From: Micavibrio sp.
GTDB lineage: Bacteria; Pseudomonadota; Alphaproteobacteria; Micavibrionales; Micavibrionaceae
Direction of reading: 5' to 3'
Length of the DNA: 64,000 bases
NCBI GenBank assembly: GCA_026989265.1
Contig: JALSJP010000001.1
Span: 186,001 to 250,000, forward strand
The stretch's first letter is position 1, and each line of letters starts with the position of its first letter. Under the pieces are notes generated by a model. The model was not told the DNA's origin and made no database searches. It saw only the letters and a program-made list of their open reading frames with translations. Below, one piece after another: positions 63,574 to 64,000 of the stretch. The translations under genes and the position numbers were made by a program.

Positions 63574-64000
63574 ATGATAGTTATGCGTCCCTTCCTTACT
63601 TTAGTTCTAGCTCTTACTTTCTCACTTCCTGCCACAGCAGGAGTTAATGATGACGTAGAGCAAAAAGGTCAATACTGGCAAAGAGTTCACACCTCATCAG
63701 CTCTTTATCTGCGCGGCCCCAAAGCTCAGCAAATGCTAAACAGGAATATAGCAAGATGCGTTACTGAACTGCGTGAGCTTGAGCGTTTAGGCGCGATAAA
63801 AGATGCAATTCCTCATTATCTTGACGGCCTAGTCCTTAGCGAAGATGAAGCAAAGCTAGCTGGATGGGATTCTCCTGAGCGTGATAAAGAGCTATTCGCA
63901 GAGCATTCCGACTATATCGACTTTGAAGGCTGCATGCTTGCAAAAGGTTGGGAGCGCATTAAATATGTTCCATTCGATGTAGCAAAAGATGCGCGTGATA
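63574..64000 (+). CDS. exported protein of unknown function, 5' end only
   Basis: The frame opens at 63574 (or the ATG at 63583) and continues past the window edge; 142 codons are visible. A signal peptide (MRPFLTLVLALTFSLPATAG) is followed by a hydrophilic region with GQYWQRVHTSSALYLRGPKA, MLNRNIARCVTELRELERLG and a later FEGCMLAKGWERIKYVPFD. Two cysteines are present. I recognise no family. It has its own promoter. Confidence 0.7.
   Translation, partial: MIVMRPFLTLVLALTFSLPATAGVNDDVEQKGQYWQRVHTSSALYLRGPKAQQMLNRNIARCVTELRELERLGAIKDAIPHYLDGLVLSEDEAKLAGWDSPERDKELFAEHSDYIDFEGCMLAKGWERIKYVPFDVAKDARD

Noticed and set aside
1-64000. CRISPR array, prophage, IS element, integron or secretion-system cluster
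   Set aside because: No spaced direct repeats, cas genes, integrases, transposases or structural phage genes were found; genes are mostly housekeeping.

Overview
The window is a densely packed, AT-rich (by eye roughly 40% G+C) bacterial chromosome segment. Several markers point to an alphaproteobacterium: a 5-aminolevulinate synthase (C4 route to heme), CobS/CobT-type chelatase subunits, a DUF1491 protein, an alphaproteobacterial-type ribbon-helix-helix protein, a glutaryl-CoA dehydrogenase-like enzyme, GatCAB, and fabA-fabB-fabI. The gene content is mostly housekeeping, as in a low-GC environmental or host-associated lineage. I see no phage, IS element, CRISPR array or rRNA, and no gap over 300 bases without a gene. 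No lineage below class can be fixed from the sequence alone.

Layout. 0-8 kb: tRNA-Asp, alanine dehydrogenase, ispG, a GcdH-like acyl-CoA dehydrogenase, then a divergent operon of a fused alpha/beta 2-oxoacid dehydrogenase E1 with an FabD-like acyltransferase, and trmJ. 8-14 kb: rpsD, xth, a lipoprotein hydrolase, two membrane-associated proteins (one a thioredoxin fold without its cysteines), recJ and a ribbon-helix-helix protein. 14-22 kb: bolA, a J-domain protein, cobS, a GT-C-like membrane protein, cobT, hisS and a secreted protein whose N terminus is built on a palindromic repeat. 22-31 kb: dusA, then a minus-strand block prfC-sufB-(small membrane protein)-sufC-sufD-sufS-sufT-sufA for Fe-S cluster assembly. 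31-37 kb: fur with DUF1491, a degenerate GGDEF protein, tgt, rpmB, phaZ, a YgjP-like peptidase and ruvX. 37-42 kb: gatC-gatA-(secreted protein)-gatB, two small genes, tRNA-Ser and a GDPD-like protein. 42-51 kb: unsaturated fatty acid genes fabA-fabB, fabI, a deleted GNAT remnant, an SH3 protein, aroC, and a second fabI with YciI and thioesterase genes. 51-64 kb: an unknown 452-residue protein, a 17-kDa-antigen-like lipoprotein, htpG, a cysteine-containing secreted protein, hemA, two PfkB-type kinases, a TetR regulator, a macro-domain protein divergent from a YejA-like binding protein, and a truncated secreted protein at the edge.

The most unusual signals are small. (1) Two REP/RPE-like palindromic elements lie inside reading frames: one is a 57-bp in-frame insert in the linker of the fused E1, the other a perfect inverted pair that supplies the N terminus of a secreted protein. 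(2) A 40-bp exact duplication copies the signal-peptide start of the SH3 protein gene to a spot 25 kb away. (3) Six proteins of known enzyme folds lack key residues: Tgt without its zinc cysteines, a GDPD-like protein, a zincin, a PfkB kinase, a GGDEF protein and a CPxC-less thioredoxin fold. (4) Unrelated genes interrupt otherwise conserved gene sets (cobS/cobT, gatA/gatB, sufB/sufC). No unmistakably new multi-gene system is visible. The best candidates are the E1-fusion/acyltransferase operon and the recruitment of palindromic elements into proteins.
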